DNA from: Pectinophora gossypiella
Taxonomy: Eukaryota > Arthropoda > Insecta > Lepidoptera > Gelechiidae
Assembly: GCF_024362695.1 (NCBI RefSeq)
Contig: NC_065406.1
Location: 1,488,001-1,552,000 of the forward strand
Length of the DNA: 64,000 nt
Direction of reading: 5' to 3'
Below are positions 51,670 to 63,824 of the stretch, piece by piece; position 1 is the first letter of the stretch; every line of letters starts with the position of its first letter. The notes under the pieces were generated by a model. It saw only the letters and a list, made by a program, of their open reading frames with translations. It searched no databases and was not told the origin of the DNA. The position numbers and the translations under genes were made by a program.

Positions 51670-54057
51670 TTACAACTCGTCTTTGAAGTCCTCATCGTCA
51701 CCGCCGGGGCCGCCTGGGGGCGGAACTCCACCTTGGCCTTGGTAAAGCTTGGCAATGATGGGCTGGACAACATCTTCCAGAGACTTCTTCTGTTTCTTGT
51801 ACTCCTCCGCCTCGGCGTCAGAGTTTTCTTCGAGCCATTTGATCGAGGCGTCGATCGCCTCCTCCATCTTGGTCTTCTCATCATCACTCAGTTTGGCACC
51901 AAGTTTCTCCTTATCCTGGAGCTGGTTCTTGATCGAGTACGCGTAGCTCTCGAGCTCGTTTCTGGACTCGACGCGCTCCTTTAGCTTCTTGTCGTCATCA
52001 GCGAACTTCTCAGCATCCTTGATCATTCTTTCAATATCTTCAGGTGTTAGTCTGTTCTGGTCGTTTGTGATGACGATCTTTTCCCTGTTTCCTGTGCCCT
52101 TGTCTTCAGCAGACACCTGTAGGATACCGTTGGCATCGATCTCGAATGTGACCTCAATTTGAGGTATGCCTCGTGGTGCAGGTGGGATGCCAGTGAGGTC
52201 GAACTTTCCGAGCAAGTGATTGTCCTTAGTCATGGGACGTTCACCTTCATAGACCTGAATGGTGACAGTGTGCTGGTTGTCACTGGCGGTGGAGAAGATC
52301 TGCGACTTCTTGGTGGGAATGACGGTGTTACGTGGGATAAGCTTGGTCATGACACCTCCGACAGTTTCGATACCCATGGTAAGAGGGTTGACGTCGAGAA
52401 GTACAATCGCGTCAGTGTCTTGTTCACCACTCAGTACACCAGCCTGTACAGCTGCACCATAAGCGACGGCCTCATCAGGGTTAATGCCTCGGGAAGGCTC
52501 CTTTCCATTGAAGAACTCCTTGACTAATTGTTGCACCTTAGGAATACGAGTGGAACCACCGACAAGTACGATTTCGTCGACGTCCTTCTTGTTCATGTCA
52601 GCGTCTTCCAGCACCTTCTGCACGGGTTTCAGAGTGGAACGGAACAGATCCATGTTCAACTCTTCGAACTTAGCCCTGGTAAGGGTTTCAGAGAAGTCTT
52701 CACCCTCAAAGAATGATTCAATTTCAATCTTGACTTGATGGCTGGAGGACAGAGCTCTCTTTGCCTTTTCGACCTCACGACGCAGTTTCTGGACGGCACG
52801 GTTGTCTTTCCTGATGTCCTTGCCCTTTTTCTTCTTGTACAGTTTGATGAAGTGCTCCATGACTCTTTGATCAAAGTCCTCACCACCCAAGTGGGTGTCA
52901 CCATTGGTAGCGACTACTTCGAAGACACCATTGTCGATGGTAAGCAGAGACACGTCGAAGGTACCACCGCCCAAGTCAAAGACAAGCACATTCTTCTCAC
53001 CGTCCTTCTTGTCCAAGCCGTAAGCGATAGCGGCGGCGGTGGGCTCGTTGATGATTCTCATAACATTAAGACCGGCGATGACACCAGCATCCTTGGTTGC
53101 TTGACGCTGAGCGTCGTTGAAGTAAGCGGGGACTGTGACGACGGCGTGGGTGACCTTCTTGCCAAGATAAGCCTCAGCAGTCTCCTTCATTTTGGTGAGG
53201 ACCATGGCGGAAATTTCTTCAGGTGCGAAGATTTTCTCGCCTTGGGAAGTAGCAACTGAGACATGAGGTTTGCTGTTCTTCTCAACTACTTTGAAGGGGA
53301 AGAATTTGACGTCATGTTGGACGGTGGCGTCGCTCCATTCACGACCGATGAGACGTTTGGCATCGAACACGGTGTTCTCAGGGTTGGTGGTCAGCTGGTT
53401 CTTGGCGGCATCACCAATGAGACGCTCGCCGTCGGCAGTGAAAGCTACGTATGATGGAGTGATACGGTTACCCTGGTCATTAGCGATGATCTCCACTCGT
53501 CCATTTTTGTAAACACCCACACTGTGGACAACGGAAAATAATTTATTAATACAGAAGCTCTAAAACTTCACTTCATATAATTGATATTGAAATACCACTG
53601 AATTAAAATGTCTAAGATAAGAACAAACATTGTGATAAGGTGTAAATTATTACCTAACTGAAACTTCTAGATTTATTTGCATTGAATCTTAAAATTAATA
53701 ACAATAGTACATTAAATTACAAGGCATTACAAATATTGAGAAGAAAAACTACTAGAATCTTGAATTTATAGGTATAGTGATGTGTTAACATTGCTTCAAC
53801 TTGTTAATCAGAATTATAAAGATAATGTCTAGAGGAATAATCTTTAGCTGAGATCTTTAGTCCTAGATATTACTAGGTAGGTAACTACAATACTTTTCCT
53901 ATTAGACTTAGTATTAGACTACTCACCATGAGTATGTGGTACCCAAGTCAATACCGATGACTGTCCCAATTTCCTTGTCTTTCTCCTTCTTCTCCTCGGC
54001 GAAGACAACCGCCAGGAGGCACGCGACCGCTAGTACACTCCACCGCATCTTGATCAT
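51670..54057 (-). CDS. Hsc70-3: BiP/GRP78, ER Hsp70 chaperone, 2 coding exons
   Basis: The main Hsp70 of the ER lumen: it binds unfolded chains in an ATP cycle and governs the unfolded-protein response. Coding exons are 54057-53927 (131 bp) and 53521-51670 (1852 bp), joined in the codon for Cys in TYSCVGVYKNG, giving 660 residues. The start has a signal peptide (basic start, hydrophobic VLAVACLLAVVFA, cut near residue 20). Hsp70 signatures follow: IGIDLGTTYS, VFDLGGGTFDVSLL and IVLVGGSTRIPKV. The substrate domain and helical lid follow, and the protein ends in KDEL, which returns it to the ER. A 5' UTR intron is likely (54637-54071, donor TTG|GTGAGT). Codon use is GC-rich, as for a highly expressed gene. 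Identity is certain. Confidence 0.97.
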
Positions 54058-54637
54058 GCAACTGTGTACACTGCAATATAACAAACACTATCAATAACCT
54101 ATATCCAATAAGCTAACTAATACAAGGCGGAAATTACAGCCGAAGAATCTCCGTGACACGAATATGGCATAATGTACCCGGCCAAGTATTTCGAAGTTCA
54201 ATGAATTATCCCTAGTCAAGGACACGTCGACCAATCGTATAGGACACGTCACTCATCTACCGGTTGCGAGAAAAATCACGTCTGTCCATTGTAGAAATTG
54301 AAAGTACGCTCAGTAAGGCTGTAACGGAACTGAATGGGGTAACGGGACTCTTCAGTTCGTAGCAGCGACATGTAGGGCGCCGCGCCGGCCAACATACCAT
54401 CGAGAAATTTCGCTGACGTTACCTCCCATAAGATAAAGAATATATGAATCTCCGTGAAAATCTTATTAGAATGGATAAATATCGCAATGAGACACTTTCA
54501 AATTGAACCTTATTATAGATATAACCAAGAATAATCCAAAAATGACATGAAATTACGGTGACAGGTTATGAATCTGTAATATATCGTATCGTAAATTCGT
54601 GAGAATAAATTAATGAAATGAGTTTATTTAAACTCAC

Positions 54638-54770
54638 CAATTAATCCAGACGATGAAATAATATTATAATTCAACTGTTGAGTAGTTCACAGCCACGTTA
54701 ACAGCACTATGCGCGAGACACTTTGCAAAACTCACAAATTACGATTCCTTCTTCTTCGATTTTTGACGAA
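54638..54770 (-). other. Probable non-coding first exon of BiP
   Basis: On the minus strand a strong donor TTG|GTGAGT at 54638/54637 pairs with the acceptor ATATTGCAG at 54071, 13 bases upstream of the BiP start codon. The transcript start is not visible and the right border is a guess. Confidence 0.5.
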
Positions 54771-54821
54771 AAACTGAAGTTTGACACGCCGCCACCGCTA
54801 TTATTTAGCGCTAGCATCGAT

Positions 54822-54840
54822 CGTGGGTGATTCTGATTGG
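54822..54840 (-). promoter_or_regulatory. ER stress response element (ERSE)
   Basis: On the minus strand CCAAT, exactly nine bases, then CCACG: a perfect match to the CCAAT-N9-CCACG consensus bound by NF-Y and ATF6/XBP1. It lies upstream of the likely first exon and in the same direction as BiP. Confidence 0.8.
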
Positions 54841-54909
54841 TCCACAGCTTGCTGACGTAATTCATACTAACACATGATTGGACCAAGTGTGCCTATTTGG
54901 CGCAACCCT

Positions 54910-54920
54910 ATTGGCCCACG
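54910..54920 (+). promoter_or_regulatory. ERSE-II element
   Basis: ATTGGCCCACG matches the ATTGG-N-CCACG consensus of ERSE-II exactly. Together with the ERSE at 54822-54840 it suggests strong induction of BiP by unfolded protein. A near match, ATTGGTCCACA, overlaps the first element at 54836-54846. Confidence 0.7.
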
Positions 54921-57045
54921 TTAATATCTGGCACGGAATAGGGCATCAGTTTTGGCATCAAATTCAAAAGCTCTTTTACGAAAACGATAATAATGTAAAC
55001 TTTTTCTAGAAATATTCAGGTCGAAATTATACTTGGATTTATTGTTTAAATCCTATCTTAAACATTAAAAATAAATGCAACTGTATCTTTCTCATTCTTA
55101 GCTCTTATTCAGTTCAGACTTTTTCAACATTAATAATATTCCACTGTGCCTAGCTTACAATGTACTTTCACTTTGTTCCGTATGTTTCTAATCTTCTCGA
55201 AGCGACGAGAAAAGTAAAGATGTTCAGGAGAACAATATATTCCATGATATTTACGGGTATGTGCACATACCAACAGCTATTTATTACTATTACATACCAT
55301 AAAAGCTTGCTTTGAATAAACCGGCGTCCATCGTCGGTTAGTATATTGAATGTCTAGGTGCCGCCGGTTTTTCTTGCAGCAACAGTTCCTCGGTTGTGAG
55401 AAGCAGTAGTTTTAGTTGGAAGAGATGTTCAAGAAAAATATATTTATGTAAAAATTGACGATTCAAAGTATAATTATGTTACCTAAGTCAATACCTAGAG
55501 AATAAAAATATTATTAAAAAATATATTAAAGGTACATGTCATGAGCAATATAATGTACCCACTTTAGGACTCTGTCGCACTAACATATTTGACATTCAGT
55601 GAGACTTACAGTTCAATTTGTCCAAAAAGTTAATGTAACATGGTACCAAAGTGTATACATATTAATACTCGTGACCGTACCTACTTAAGTATTATTCTTA
55701 TAATTAAAATAATAGGATGGTTAGTTATCTAAACGACATGCCACATACGATCATCGGACTTTATAATAAAAGTGGTCGCGTGCGTGAGTTTATGTATCGG
55801 ATCACTGTCTAACACTAAAGTACGCGTAGCGTGAAGGAATAGAGAAAGGTGTAACATTTCGAAAATTCTTTTTCATTCTGTTATCGAATATCATCAAACA
55901 AATAATGGAGTAACTTAGCTATTGCACTGTATTTGTGAACAAGATAGGTAAGCTTTCTTCGTTGCATAATTGTTATCGCGCCGGGAGCAAACGATAATAC
56001 AAATCTCCCAAAAGCCACGTAGGTTGTTTTGAAATGTTGCTGATGCAATCATTGTCTTTACAAAACGTTCTAAGTGCATGGTTCCGCTAGTAATTTTTTT
56101 TTGTGTTTTTATCTTGCGATCAGTCTTATTGACTATAAACAGATGAGTTGGGTTTATATCCGCTAGTAATTACATACTTAATTTGTGGTTCAGCTTACTT
56201 TTTGGTAATAATTTGACACCATGGTTGATAAGGTCAATTATTGGTATCAGAACCCACATTAGACTAGTCTTTAAAACAAACTTGATTTCGCTGATGATTA
56301 TCACGTACGTACTCAGCGGTGAAGGAAAACATAAGAATAAGAATAAAATAAATTTATTGCCAGTAACAATTTACATTTGCTATATAAACTAAGTAATTAT
56401 GAATATTGCGAATACGGGCAAAAGGAAATGGCTCAGCTTGTGCTGCGATGGAGCCATGCTATGGCGCCATCCAGCACTGGTTTTCAGTCATTTCCTCTTC
56501 CTGAGATATTGTGCGGAAGTAATTGTCAAACATCGTAAGGAAACCCACATTCCCGAAAAGTGCATTTTCGGAGGTATGTGACCTAAACTGTATTGGGCTG
56601 GTATTCCCTTCGCGGGTTGGAAGGTCAGATAGGCAGTCGCTTCTGTAAAAAAGCGGACCTGTCAAATCTTCAGGCTAGGTAAGCGGACCCCGTGAATCAT
56701 GGGATAATGCTCGGGTGATGACTACGTATAGAACGGCAACTCTCCACTCCCCACCAGCGTCTGATCTAGGTTTACCTCACCCCAAGGACGACATAGTTTA
56801 GTCTTCAATCGTATAGCGTCAGACGTGACACACAGATGCGCGTGTACGATAACGCCAATGTGCAGTCTCTGTGTAAAACGAGGTGTTTTGTATGAAGTGT
56901 CCGGGGTGTGGTTTTCGTCCTTTGTTGTTTCGTCATATCGGCAATAATCTGACACCAGTGTTGATAAGGTCGGGTTTTGACCTCACATCCCACACGGAAG
57001 ATGATATCAGTGGCAATTTAGGCAAGAGGTAGCAGACAGATATTG
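54921..57045. other. Intergenic DNA between BiP and ALAD, left part
   Basis: Contains MITE family E copy 3 (55535-55680, minus) and a repeat at about 56690-57010 that resembles 38210-38500 (shared GACACACAGATGCGCGTGTA and GTATGAAGTGTCCGGGGTGT). No gene is recognised. Confidence 0.5.
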
Positions 57046-57352
57046 GCCCCGATTCCTGGAGACACCGTCTAATTTTATTTTAAGTTATATCTGTCATTTT
57101 CATATCCGTCGAAAAGGAAAGGGACGGATGATTCACAGCTCTTAATTTTAGGAAGAATGAGTAAATGAACGTGTCGGGTTATTGACTGATGTAAAATTTT
57201 TAGACGGTTGGTTTAGATTTGTGCTTAAAATTGACGCGTGTTCCATAAATTTTATGCTTGTCGATTACCCGTCCCTTTCCTTTTCGGCGGATAAGAAAAT
57301 GACAGATATAACTTAAAATAAAATTAGATGGTATTTACAGGAATTAGCACCA
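57046..57352. repeat. MITE family D, copy 5
   Basis: A complete copy with outer GATTCCTGGAGACACCGTCT and inner TAATTTTATTTTAAGTTATA, mirrored at the right end (ATAACTTAAAATAAAATTAG). Ends GGAATTAGCACCATT. Confidence 0.8.
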
Positions 57353-57481
57353 TTATATAACTATCGCATTTATTATATTATACTCTAGTGGAGTATATAC
57401 TGGAGCATCATGGTGGAGTATGCTCCATACCATATCCCATCCAGTTGATAGAGGGGACCCTGTCCCTAGCAGTAGGACATA

Positions 57482-57950
57482 TACAGGTGTTAGTGACATC
57501 GTACCGAAAACTTTAAGGGTGATTCAGACCATGATTCTGAGTTGATATCAAGTGAAAATTTCCGTCGCAAAAGTATGGAACTGAAAATAATTTAAAAAAT
57601 AATTACAAATTTTCATGAATTTTCCGACAGGAAATTCCACTTGATATCAACTCAGAATCATGGTCTGAATCATCCCATTCAATATTCGTTACGGTGTCAC
57701 TAACACCGATACCTACTTGTATGGCTCCCTTTATATACTTGTAGGGTGTGTAAATGACAGGGATGATTCAGCTCATTATTCTGAATTAATATCAAGTGGA
57801 ATTTTCCATCGCAAAAGTATAGAATTGAAAATAATTAAAAAAAAATCATGAATTTTGCGACGGAAAATTCGACTTGGTATTAACTCAGAATCATGGTCTG
57901 AATCATCCCTCTCGGTATTCGTTACGATATCACTAACACCCTATACAGGC
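57482..57950. repeat. MITE family F, tandem pair 2 (copies 4 and 5)
   Basis: Copies at 57482-57707 and about 57742-57950, again back to back with a short gap, as at 41552-42020. Ends read GGTGTTAGTGACATCGTA and complement. Confidence 0.75.
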
Positions 57951-58026
57951 TATTTATGTTATATTTATAACGTTAGTACGCATAAAGTATAAATGAATAA
58001 TATACACAAGGAAGAGAGAAAACCAT

Positions 58027-58032
58027 TTTATT
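58027..58032 (-). terminator. Candidate ALAD poly(A) signal
   Basis: AATAAA on the minus strand, about 400 bases after the ALAD stop codon. The intervening stretch carries the 52-bp array. Confidence 0.4.
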
Positions 58033-58169
58033 AACAATAATTCTACAACAGTCGATGTACTTGTAAGAGAGAGGCAACAATATTGAGCAAGTAAAGTAAG
58101 CACCAAGTCCAAAGGAACCCAAAATACGCGTGTACCCTCTACACCTAAACTTATTCTATACCCTAAATG

Positions 58170-58415
58170 ACGTAGTATGATTAGAGTGACATATCTTTCG
58201 TCTCTTTCGTACTACGCTGTATACCATAAGTGCGACAGAGACATATCTCTCGTCCCTTTCGTATTAAGCTGCATACCGTTATTGCAAAAAGGACATATCT
58301 CTCGTCTCTTTCGTATTAAGCTGCATACCGTTATTGCAAAAGAGACATACTCTTGTCCCTTTCGCGCTAAGCGATGTACTGTATCTCTGTCCTGCTCATT
58401 CTAATCATGCTACGT
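58170..58415. repeat. 52-bp tandem array bounded by inverted ends
   Basis: GACATA-type unit starts lie at 58188, 58240, 58292 and 58344, an exact 52-bp period, with CATATCTCTCGTCCCTTTCG and GCATACCGTTATTGCAAAA as typical content. The array is flanked by ACGTAGTATGATTAGA (58170-58185) and its near complement (58400-58415), as in a MITE holding internal repeats. It lies in the presumed ALAD 3' UTR. Confidence 0.8.
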
Positions 58416-58428
58416 TTTAGTTCGTTGT

Positions 58429-61400
58429 TTAATGTTTCCCAGATATTATGCTTAGTATTACCGGCGCGAAGTATGTGATAATACAGTCGGCACCTGAAAC
58501 AAAAACGCTACATTTATTTTAGCCTAGTCTCCACTAGGCGACATATGTCGAGCGACATGTGTCGAACATGTGTGTCCTCACAGATATCGAGCGTAATCGG
58601 ACGACAGGCGGACCCACTGCGTGGCTAAAATGAACAAGATTAGTCCCCTTTGGCCAGCATCCCCGTATCTAGAGGGAAGCACCTGGGTTTTGTATCAGGG
58701 CTAAGGGGTGCCACTTTGAGGTTTCGCACCACCTAAATATTTTGCTAGGGCCACCACTGAGATCAAAGATAAAAAAGGAATAAGAATAGGACATAGAATA
58801 AGGTAAGGCTTGCTGAGGAAGACGAAGGACGTACATTGACCAAATTGGAGATGTCCTTAAAACGTGCAATACGATCTACTCTGAACCGGCGTGAATGAAA
58901 CGATTGATGAATGTGGAGGAAGCAAGATAAGTGTGTCACGACACGGTTTAAGCAAATGGAATTCCATAGTCTCTGCTTACCCCGGTGGGAAATAGGCGTG
59001 AGTTTATGTATGTTAAAGATAAATTATAAAACGCAAATCCAGAAATAGAAGCCAGTATAAGATGATCAATAATCAATCTTATTTTCTATTTTCACTTATT
59101 TTCTAATTTTAATTATGAATTTAGTAACAATGAGTACGGTGGTTAACCTCTTTAATCGATGACGTCACACGGCCAGTGTTTCCATACAAATTGGGTCGTA
59201 TACTAGGTTCAACATAAATTATGAAATTCTGATTACTAAATAAAGACAGATCTAACCAACGAAACACCTTTTCTTTTTTCTACTTAACTTATTTATGAAT
59301 TTTAATAAAGAAAAAAGTAATAATAAGTACGATATTTTGTTGTGACGTCACAGGTTGCTTTTTCATACAAATTCCATAGTAATTTTGTGTTTTGACGTTT
59401 AGTAAAAAGTAACTCATTTGACTAGTTGGAAACTAGCCTATTCAATAGAGATGTTTCGTAAAAAAAAGTATATTATTTTGCTAAGTTGTAAAATAGCATA
59501 TAAGTAGGTGTGGAGCCTCACCAGCTCTCCTCATGCAGGTGAGTGTCTCCATGAGCGTAGTCTGAACCTCGTTGCTGTCGCCGCTGCGGGAGATCATCGC
59601 ATATTCACCTGACACCTGCATAAACAAACAAATAAATGTTTGTTAGGAATAAATTATCTATCTATTCAGCCTGTATCCACCCACTGCTGGGTATAGGCCT
59701 CCTCTCTTTCACGCCATCCTTTCCGGTCCTGTGCAAGTCTCATCCATTGCTTTCCGGCATACCTCACAATGTCATCCGACCACCGGGCTGGTGGTCTGCC
59801 TCGATATCGCATACCATCCCTTGGCCACCATTCAGTAACAGCCTTAGTCCATCTGTTGTCTTCCCGTCTTGCCAAGTGTCCTGCCCACCTTCACCTAAGC
59901 CTAGCGATTTGTATACCTATATCTTTGACTTCGGAATAAATAATAAACTTACGAAAAATATTTATGATGCGGGTGTAAGTGGTAGAGGAAGAGGAAGGCC
60001 TACGCGTACGGTTACGAGCATTAATATGTATACTCTTTGGTACCATGTCACATTGACTTTTTTGGCAAATTGAACTGTAAGTCTCACCAAATGTCAAATA
60101 TGTTAGTGCGACAGAGTCCTAAAGTGGGTACATTATATTGCTCATGACTGTACGTACCGCGATCAGATCATAAGGATGTTTTAAAGAAAGACAAGAAGAG
60201 TCTTCTAATCCAGCGAGCGTGAAGTCTTTGATGAGAGTGGACGAAACGAAAGTGGTCTTCCAGGATCGTAGTAGGGAAATAGGCGTGATCTTATGTTTGT
60301 ATGTATTTTTTTTTTTAATTAAAACACATAATAACGGGTTCTTACCGCGTTTAAAGTAGGGATATGAGACTCCCGATATTTCGACACTGTTGCAAGTGCC
60401 ATGATCACGGGATGACTGCTGAGATTGGAAAAAAAGCTTGAAACGGCCTAATGTGGTGAAAAAACGTGAGGACACAGTGAGTGCGGTTTGTCGTAGTGAG
60501 TTTGATGCGAGTTCAGATGGTTTCGAACATTCCGATATCAAAAACATAAACAAGCAGCAAAGAAAGAGGGTAGACAGATATGTCTGCCCGTAGAATATTA
60601 TGGATCTACCTACTCCACTCCAATCTCATCGTGATCATGGCACTTGCAACAGTGTCGAAATATCGGGAGTCTCATATCCCCATTTAAACGCGGTAAGAAC
60701 CCGTTATTATGTGTTTTAATTATGATAATAACCGCGTAAACTTAAAACAATGTATATTTTTTTTATTAGGAGTCTTACATCATTCCCTCACGGAATGGCG
60801 GAAGATCTTCTGACACTACGCAATTCGTCCGGCAGGTCTCGTTTATGAAGAGAGCGTTGACTGATGTCACAGCGCGGACACTCCATACAAAAATCTCCGT
60901 CTTACCGTATGCCGCCTTATGCGCGGAAATCCGCGCGCTCTCTCTTATTCCTTAGCAGCTTACGGATATTTAGACTATTCTCCTAGCGGGGAATGAGGTA
61001 AATCTAGCTCGTCACCGATACGAATTGGTGCGGGGCGGAGGCGACAGTTTTATACGCAGTACTTCTCTTCTATTAACATTATAGAAGGAAAAATTGAAGG
61101 GAAGAGAGGAAGGGGTAGACTTAGGATAACATTTATGAAACAAATAAAAGAGAAGGTGCAGGTCGTGTCGTATCGGGAGGTGAAGGTTTTGGCGGGAAGA
61201 AGAGAGGAAAGGCGATCACTCCACCGATAAGAGCGCAGCTCTTAAATAGAGAGAGAGATTTCTCTTCTTCTTTGCGGGTCGACGGCGATCGATACAAAAT
61301 TTTTGCTGACCAATAATTGGCCACGCTTACGGCATTGTCAGTGGCTTCCTAAAGGTCTTTAATAGTGCAGGTGTTAGGGCAGTTAGGACAGCACAAAAGG

Positions 61401-63404
61401 TGAGCCATAGTTTGTGGTGATACTCCACACTCGCAATCATCGCAACCATCAACGTGTTTGAATACACCGCTAGACGCGCCGCTTCGCACCTTCGTCGACC
61501 AGTTAATGTAACGCCGCTGGGCACAGGCCTCCCTCAATCAATCGGAGGGGTTATAGAGCGCGGGGTGAGGGAGCGGGGGGTATGGATATCGATTTAAATT
61601 ACCTGATAAATAAACAAAGGATGGTTGGGGAACTGGTCCTTAGTTTGCTTGACAATGTCAAGGTACGGCAGCCCAGGCTTCACCATCAGGAAGTCTGCGC
61701 CTTCAGCTACGTCTCGAGCCTGGAACAAAATAGGATGATACTTTTCTTTTGTAAGCTAGCCATAGTCGGCGCGTAGGCCTAAACAATCAATTCAAATTTT
61801 CAAATTCAAAAATATCTTTATTCAATAGGTAACATAGTTACACTTTGAATCGTCAATTTTACATAACGAACGTCTCATCCGCCTAAAACTACTGCAGATT
61901 CTCACAACCTGTATAGCCGGGGAAAAGAAGCTGCAAGAAAAACCTCTGCACAGGGCCCTAGACGTTCTTTAAAAAAATAAAAATAAACATAAAATATTTA
62001 TTTTCAATCAATAATTGGGTCGTGTACTAGGTTCAAGATAAATTATTAAATTCTTTTTACTAAATAAAGACGGATCTAAAACTAAAGAAAAGCATTTTTC
62101 TTTTTCTATCTAACTAATTTATGTATTTTAATCAAGAAAAAGTTAGTAAAAAGTACGACATTTTATCACGTTTTTCTATGACGTCACAGTGTGCTGTTTC
62201 ATAGAAATTCCATAGTCATTTCGTTTAGTAAAATAGTTGCACTAGGGTATTTGACTGGGTCAAAGATGAATTATAAAATGCCGATCTAGAAATAGAAGCC
62301 AGTCGAACATGATCAAAGATCAATCTCATTTTCCTTTACAACATTTTTAGAAATTTATTTTTAAGTAAGTATGTCGTTGACCGCTTTTATTGATGAAGTC
62401 CCAGGACAGTTGTAAATGTATTAAATATTTTAAACATAAACAGCCTATATACGTCCCACTGTTGGGCACTGGCCCATTATATTTTATATACAATTTTATA
62501 AGCGGAAGATAAAGAAGGATTTATCGCTTCAGTTCATTGATTCAATTCAGTTCAGTTATAAGTATGTTGACCTTACAAATTTCCAGACCAACTGATCTGA
62601 TAACGTTTGTCGGTACATAATTTGTTAATCAAATAACGTAATTTAGTTTCACTATACATGCAACGACCGATTCACGGACAGCTTATATTTACTTCTCTAA
62701 AGAAAAAACGAGCCGCATGTGTGTATGGTCACGAGCATTAATATGTATACACTTTGGTACCATGTCACATTAACTTTTTTGACCAATTGAACTGTAAGTC
62801 TCACTAAATGTAATCAGAATTTCATCATTTATCTTTGACCTAGGAAAGTACCCATAGAGCAGGAAACTACCTTTTTTCTGACGTGACTTATTGTAGATTT
62901 GCCGCAGATGGCATTAACTACTTGGCCGGACAAATGGGGAGCGCTGAAGGCTCTCACCCGGTACAACGTTTAAGACAACAGGCCTGAGGGTGCCCAGTTG
63001 GGCGCGAACCTCGGCTCAGGGCGTCGTCTGAAAGGAAAAATATTTGAAAGAATTAATCGACCCTAGTGGGTCGATAGCGATAAGCGCTGAATGAGGGAAA
63101 TCGTCGACCACGCCGGCGGGGTGGGTATCGGGGACCTGAAGTGTTTGGTGTCGCGAGCTGATTGGCTGCCTCTATGGCTAGAGTAATCGGGTCGTCGGGA
63201 TCGTATATTGGGAAACTACCCAATTACTAGATAATGTAGTAAATAAATAAATATACTGACGGCGGCCCGGGCGGCGAGTGCGGCGCTGCCGGGCGGCAGC
63301 TGGTAACACTTGCGGTCACCCTCCATGGGGGAGCTCTTCATGGTATCGCGAAACGGCCCATACATGGACGACGCGAACTTACACGAGTACGACAACACTG
63401 ACAC
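58429..63404 (-). CDS. ALAD: Delta-aminolevulinate dehydratase, last four coding exons (5' part outside window)
   Basis: ALAD (porphobilinogen synthase) joins two aminolevulinate molecules to make porphobilinogen, the second step of haem synthesis, in the cytosol. Exons in order (minus): 63404-63261, 61719-61603, 59615-59522 and 58493-58429, all phase-consistent. Both Schiff-base lysines are visible: the A-site Lys in SYSCKFASS (first exon) and the B-site Lys in LMVKPG (second). Also present are YGPFRD, CYQLPPG, YQVSGEYAM and RRAGADCIITYFAP, ending SGKH. The zinc-binding N-terminal half lies beyond the right edge. The donor after the first exon is GTCAGT, weaker than usual but the only phase-fitting choice I see. 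The 3' UTR contains a 52-bp tandem array. Confidence 0.93.
58800..59013 (+). mobile_element. LINE 3'-end fragment, second copy
   Basis: Same wording as 14235-14456, ending GGGAAATAGGCGTGAGTTTA and TGTATG. It lies in the last ALAD intron. Confidence 0.6.
59650..59925 (-). mobile_element. LINE reverse-transcriptase C-terminal fragment
   Basis: The minus strand reads DNRWTKAVTEWWPRDG, then RGRPPARWSDDIVRYAGKQW and a QQWVDTG end. This is the familiar C-terminus of RTE-like elements in insects. It is truncated at the 5' end and lies in an ALAD intron. Confidence 0.75.
60009..60155 (+). repeat. MITE family E, copy 4
   Basis: Runs from GGTTACGAGCATTAATATGT to GGGTACATTATATTGCTCAT plus GACTGTACG. 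It lies in an ALAD intron. Confidence 0.75.
60317..60722. repeat. Inverted repeat element H
   Basis: Arms of about 100 bp: AATTAAAACACATAATAACG onward on the left and its complement ending at 60722. They contain GATATGAGACTCCCGATATT and TGCAAGTGCCATGATCACG. The centre holds about 170 bp of unique DNA. One arm also occurs alone at 33265-33422. Confidence 0.8.
61083..61245 (+). mobile_element. LINE (RTE-like) C-terminal fragment
   Basis: Reads IEGKRGRGRPRITFMKQIKE, then VSYREVKVLAGRREERRSLH. It is the uninterrupted counterpart of the split copy at 16795-17410. Confidence 0.65.
62727..62818 (+). repeat. MITE family E, half copy
   Basis: Left half only, from GGTCACGAGCATTAATATGT to AACTGTAAGTCTCACTAAAT, then joined to unrelated repeat sequence. 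Confidence 0.65.
62880..63202 (+). repeat. Interspersed repeat family A, copy 5
   Basis: Full-length copy from TGACGTGACTTATTGTAGAT to GGCTAGAGTAATCGGGTCGT, close to the copy at 34007-34325. It lies about 60 bases from an ALAD exon. Confidence 0.8.
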
Positions 63405-63824
63405 CTGTAACATTGAAACTTTATTTTTAGTATACTTTACATTACAAACGCAGAACTGTGGAGGATCACACTTGCTCATTTGCTCTCACGCACATTTTCT
63501 TTTATTTTTTTTTTCTTTTTAATGTGTTTATATACCTATATATATATTTAACCATGTTTTAGAATCTTATGTAAGTATACCAAAGTGGAGTTGCGAGTCA
63601 TTCCCAACACAAGTAATCTAGTTACTTACTGGGAAGTCTCGACAACAAACTTCGCTACAATTATGAGAAATAAACTTTTTTTTTATTTATTAAGTTCGAA
63701 AGTTCAATGAGGATTGGTGAAGACTTATATGTCAAGGGATTAAGGTTTATTATAGGTACAACTCAACTCCATATGTTTGTTAATAAATGATAACGGCAAA
63801 TATTAAAGATCTTCTGGCCTAAAA

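Noticed and set aside
52735..53259. 174-codon plus-strand frame opposite BiP (and several smaller ones)
   Set aside because: GC-rich Hsp70 genes commonly leave long antisense frames; there is no known domain, start context or separate signal.
54190..54260. CCAAT followed by CACG near 54222 as a third ER stress element
   Set aside because: The spacing is nine bases but the second half is CACGT, not CCACG, and it lies inside the likely 5' UTR intron.
60119..60553. 144-codon minus-strand frame
   Set aside because: It spans a MITE end and one arm of inverted repeat H; composition and repeats explain it.
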